A DNA stretch of 36,359 bases from Bacteroidales bacterium (GTDB lineage Bacteria; Bacteroidota; Bacteroidia; Bacteroidales; P3). This document shows, in pieces, positions 33,823 through 36,359 of the stretch. The position numbers and the translations under genes were made by a program. Numbering within the stretch: position 1 is the first letter of the stretch; the number at the start of each line of letters is the position of its first letter. The notes under the pieces are model-generated. The model did no database searches and had not been told where the DNA came from. It saw only the letters and a list, made by a program, of their open reading frames with translations. The DNA lies in NCBI GenBank assembly GCA_031257915.1, contig JAIRNR010000077.1, forward strand, positions 1 through 36,359, read 5' to 3'.

Positions 33823-36359
33823 ATGACCACACAAGAATTGCAAAACATTTTTCAAAACAGATTTAATGCATCGGCATGGCAAGAACTGTTAAAAGATGTT
33901 CTCGGAGCGAGAGATCTGCGTGAAAAACCCGAAAAATTAGACGCTTCCAATAATACGGAAACGGGCTACTATCTTGGCAAACTAACTGTATCAGAAACAC
34001 AACAGGCAGAAATCGGTCTGTTTTACTATCAAGTAAAAAAAGGCAGTGTAGTAACAAAGCGTGTGGGTTTGCGCAATTTAGTAAGGGGCTTTGTAAATAA
34101 AAAATGGGGAATGTTTTCTGCCGCTCTTTGTGTATTTGACGATAGTGAAAACTGGCGGTTGTCACTTGTCTGCGACTTGGAAAATAATGCTACAAGCCCC
34201 AAACGTTTTACCTTTCTGCTTGGTAAAGACAAGCCATGCAGAACAGTGGTAGGCAGATTTCTTGATTTGCAGAAAAAAGAAATATCGCTCGAAAATTTGC
34301 GCGATGCCTTTTCTATTTCCGAACTCAACAAAGAATTTTTCTCTCGCCTTGTTCAGTGGTATGACCTCGCTTGTAATGACTTTAAACTTGACTTTTCAAA
34401 AGCGGAAAAAATACTCGGTAAGAATGTCGATAATCAACTTAAGCCGGAAGCCATTATACGCATAATTATTCGTATGATGTTTTTGTGGTTTATGAAAGAA
34501 AAGGGACTTGTGCCAAAGGATATTTTTGATGAAGAATGGGCAAAGACAATGCTTACAGGCAAACAGGATACTCAATACTACAACGCCATTTTGCAAAATC
34601 TCTTTTTTGCTGTTTTAAACAAAAAAATCAAAGAACGCCGTTTTCGCAAACAGGATAAAAACAACAGATATAATCCCGAAACAAACGACTATGGAGTTGC
34701 CGATGTAATGAGATTTGAAAATTATTTTAATAAAGGCAAATCAAAAGATTTTATAGAATTTTGCAGTAGCATACCCTTTGTTAATGGTGGCTTGTTTCAG
34801 TGTCACGACAATGTTTTTAGCGGCAAAAAAAATGACCAAAGTAAATATCACAAAGACGACAATTTCTTGATAGATGGTTTTAGCGAAAGCAAGCCCGCCC
34901 GCATAAGCGACAGTGCTATTTTTCAGCTTATAGAACTTTTGGGTGACTACGCCTTTACTATTGAAGAAAGTACTCCACATGAACAGGATATAGCCCTTGA
35001 CCCCGAACTTCTTGGAACAGTGTTTGAAAATCTTATTGGCTACTACAATCCCGAGACAAAAGAATCGGCACGCAAGACCACCGGCTCTTTCTATACGCCA
35101 CGCGAAATAGTTGATTATATGTGCAAGGAGAGTTTGAAAGAAACGTTAATTACAAAATTTCCCAAATTAAAAAACGATATTCAAAATCTTGTGGAAAATG
35201 ATGAAGAAACATTGAATTTTCCGCAAAAAACAAAAATTATTTCTGCAATTACAAGTATAAAAGTCCTTGATCCCGCCTGCGGTTCAGGAGCCTTTCCTAT
35301 GGGAATGTTTAATTTAATGGTGCGGACTATTGAAAAATTACAGGAACATAAAACCACATATAAAAATAAACTTGATATTATTACCAATTGCATTTACGGT
35401 GTGGATATTCAAAATATTGCAGTAGAAATTTCAAAACTCCGTTTCTTTATTTCGCTCTTGGTTGACTATGAAACACCAAGAAAAATTGAAGACTTTGATG
35501 TTCTGCCTAACTTGGAAACAAAATTTGTGGTGGCAAACACGCTTATTGGACTTGATAAAACATCGCAGCAGACCTTGTTTGATGCGCATACGGAATTTGA
35601 ACAACTTACAGAAATATTTTTGCCATACACCACCGCAAAGACCCCCGCAGAAAAAACAAAAATCAAAAATGCCTTTGAAAGGAAAAAAAACGAAATACTC
35701 TTGGACGACAAGTTTGGCAGCGATGCCGACAAGATTGACGCTTGGAATCCTTTCAATGTCTGCTACGCTTCGCCCTTTTTTGATAAGCAAATAATGTTTG
35801 GCCTTGCAGACGGCTTTGATATTGTGATTGGAAATCCGCCGTATGTGCAACTGCAAAAAAATAGAGGCGAATTATCAAATCTTTATGGACCGCGAATCAT
35901 AAAAGAAGGCAATAAAAAGAAAATAATACCAAGTCAATATAAAACCTTTGACAGTATGGGCGATTTGTATTTGTTGTTTTATGAAAGAGGTTGGCAAATG
36001 CTGAAACCGCAAGGGCGGCTTTGCTTTATCACTTCAAACAAATGGATGCGGGCGGGCTATGGCGAAAAAATCCGGGAATTCTTTGTGAAAAACACCAATC
36101 CCGAACTGCTTGTTGATTTTGCAGGCGTAAAAGTGTTTGAAAGCGCAACTGTTGATACGAATATTTTAATGTTCAGTAAGGATAAAAATCGGCAAATTTG
36201 CAAGGCTTGTTTAGTCAAAAAAGAAGGTATAAAAGATTTGAGCGATTTTATTAGACAACACAACACTATTTGCAATTTTTCTGCGGAAAATTGGGTCGTC
36301 TTATCGCCTGTAGAACAACGTATTAAACAAAAAATTGAAACAGTTGGCACTCCTTTGAA
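33823..36359 (+). CDS. Eco57I-type adenine-specific DNA methyltransferase (3' end outside window)
   Basis: Open from ATG 33823 to the window end, 845 codons so far. Motif I DPACGSGAFP (residues 483-492) binds AdoMet and the catalytic NPPY (671-674, IVIGNPPYVQL) is that of N6-adenine methyltransferases. TGSFYTPREIVDYM precedes motif I as in type I/IIG/ISP enzymes. The N-terminal 150 residues hold a conserved region (WRLSLVCDLENNATSPKRFT) common in the class; I do not recognise a PD-(D/E)xK nuclease. The C-terminus, expected to contain the target recognition domain, is cut off. With the PLD-helicase upstream it probably forms a restriction-like module in which cleavage lies in the helicase protein and methylation here marks self DNA. 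Whether it is a two-gene system or part of a larger one cannot be decided from this window. Confidence 0.85.
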   Translation, partial: MTTQELQNIFQNRFNASAWQELLKDVLGARDLREKPEKLDASNNTETGYYLGKLTVSETQQAEIGLFYYQVKKGSVVTKRVGLRNLVRGFVNKKWGMFSAALCVFDDSENWRLSLVCDLENNATSPKRFTFLLGKDKPCRTVVGRFLDLQKKEISLENLRDAFSISELNKEFFSRLVQWYDLACNDFKLDFSKAEKILGKNVDNQLKPEAIIRIIIRMMFLWFMKEKGLVPKDIFDEEWAKTMLTGKQDTQYYNAILQNLFFAVLNKKIKERRFRKQDKNNRYNPETNDYGVADVMRFENYFNKGKSKDFIEFCSSIPFVNGGLFQCHDNVFSGKKNDQSKYHKDDNFLIDGFSESKPARISDSAIFQLIELLGDYAFTIEESTPHEQDIALDPELLGTVFENLIGYYNPETKESARKTTGSFYTPREIVDYMCKESLKETLITKFPKLKNDIQNLVENDEETLNFPQKTKIISAITSIKVLDPACGSGAFPMGMFNLMVRTIEKLQEHKTTYKNKLDIITNCIYGVDIQNIAVEISKLRFFISLLVDYETPRKIEDFDVLPNLETKFVVANTLIGLDKTSQQTLFDAHTEFEQLTEIFLPYTTAKTPAEKTKIKNAFERKKNEILLDDKFGSDADKIDAWNPFNVCYASPFFDKQIMFGLADGFDIVIGNPPYVQLQKNRGELSNLYGPRIIKEGNKKKIIPSQYKTFDSMGDLYLLFYERGWQMLKPQGRLCFITSNKWMRAGYGEKIREFFVKNTNPELLVDFAGVKVFESATVDTNILMFSKDKNRQICKACLVKKEGIKDLSDFIRQHNTICNFSAENWVVLSPVEQRIKQKIETVGTPL

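Noticed and set aside
30284-36359. Calling the right-end module DISARM or BREX
   Set aside because: No drmA, drmB, drmC, pglZ, brxC or brxA is visible, and the helicase carries its own PLD domain. The name would rest only on the helicase and methyltransferase pairing.

Overview
The window reads as a chromosomal segment of an anaerobic or microaerobic member of the Bacteroidota, most likely order Bacteroidales. The signs are: promoters of the TTTG / TAnnTTTG type with about 20 bp spacing instead of sigma70 boxes; no recognisable Shine-Dalgarno sites; a fused NuoC-NuoD gene in a complex I set without NuoE/F/G here; a lysine-type phosphoglycerate dehydrogenase; a hemerythrin/LuxR gene pair; tRNA-Glu in front of rpsT; and a gliding-motility-type C-terminal domain (CHU_C, a type IX secretion signal). 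Base composition is AT-rich, more so in the accessory genes.

Layout. 1-3386: end of anmK, carrying a long in-frame hexanucleotide repeat, then a GH3 glucosidase / serine hydrolase fusion (peptidoglycan recycling). 3505-4419: serA. 4429-4555: small MITE-like element. 4560-8922 (minus): operon fabB-mtaB-ccsA, driven by a promoter that overlaps a divergent promoter for tRNA-Glu and rpsT (9015-9368). 9397-10673 (minus): LuxR-type regulator and hemerythrin protein. 10830-17027: three-gene surface operon made of an outer-membrane protein resembling PorP/SprF, a small protein with a Pro-rich 9-residue repeat and a CHU_C-like C-terminus, and a 1406-residue protein with a 15-residue-repeat stalk. 17150-19974: NCS2 permease, gamma carbonic anhydrase, CorA. 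20170-25108: an AT-rich two-gene cassette with its own promoter, a small P-loop ATPase and a 1240-residue ATPase with about 16 TPRs. 25262-29558: nuoCD-H-I-J-K, without A, B, L, M or N next to it. 29601-30161: exported flavodoxin-like lipoprotein. 30284-end: helicase with an N-terminal PLD-type nuclease domain, followed by an Eco57I-type adenine methyltransferase cut by the window end (restriction-like defence).

How it fits together. Housekeeping blocks (PG recycling, fatty acid/tRNA modification/cytochrome c assembly, ribosomal protein, complex I) are separated by accessory blocks. The best candidates for undescribed biology are the surface operon 10830-17027, the paired ATPases 20248-25108, and the PLD-helicase plus methyltransferase at the right end. 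All functional statements rest on motifs read by eye; no database search was run.
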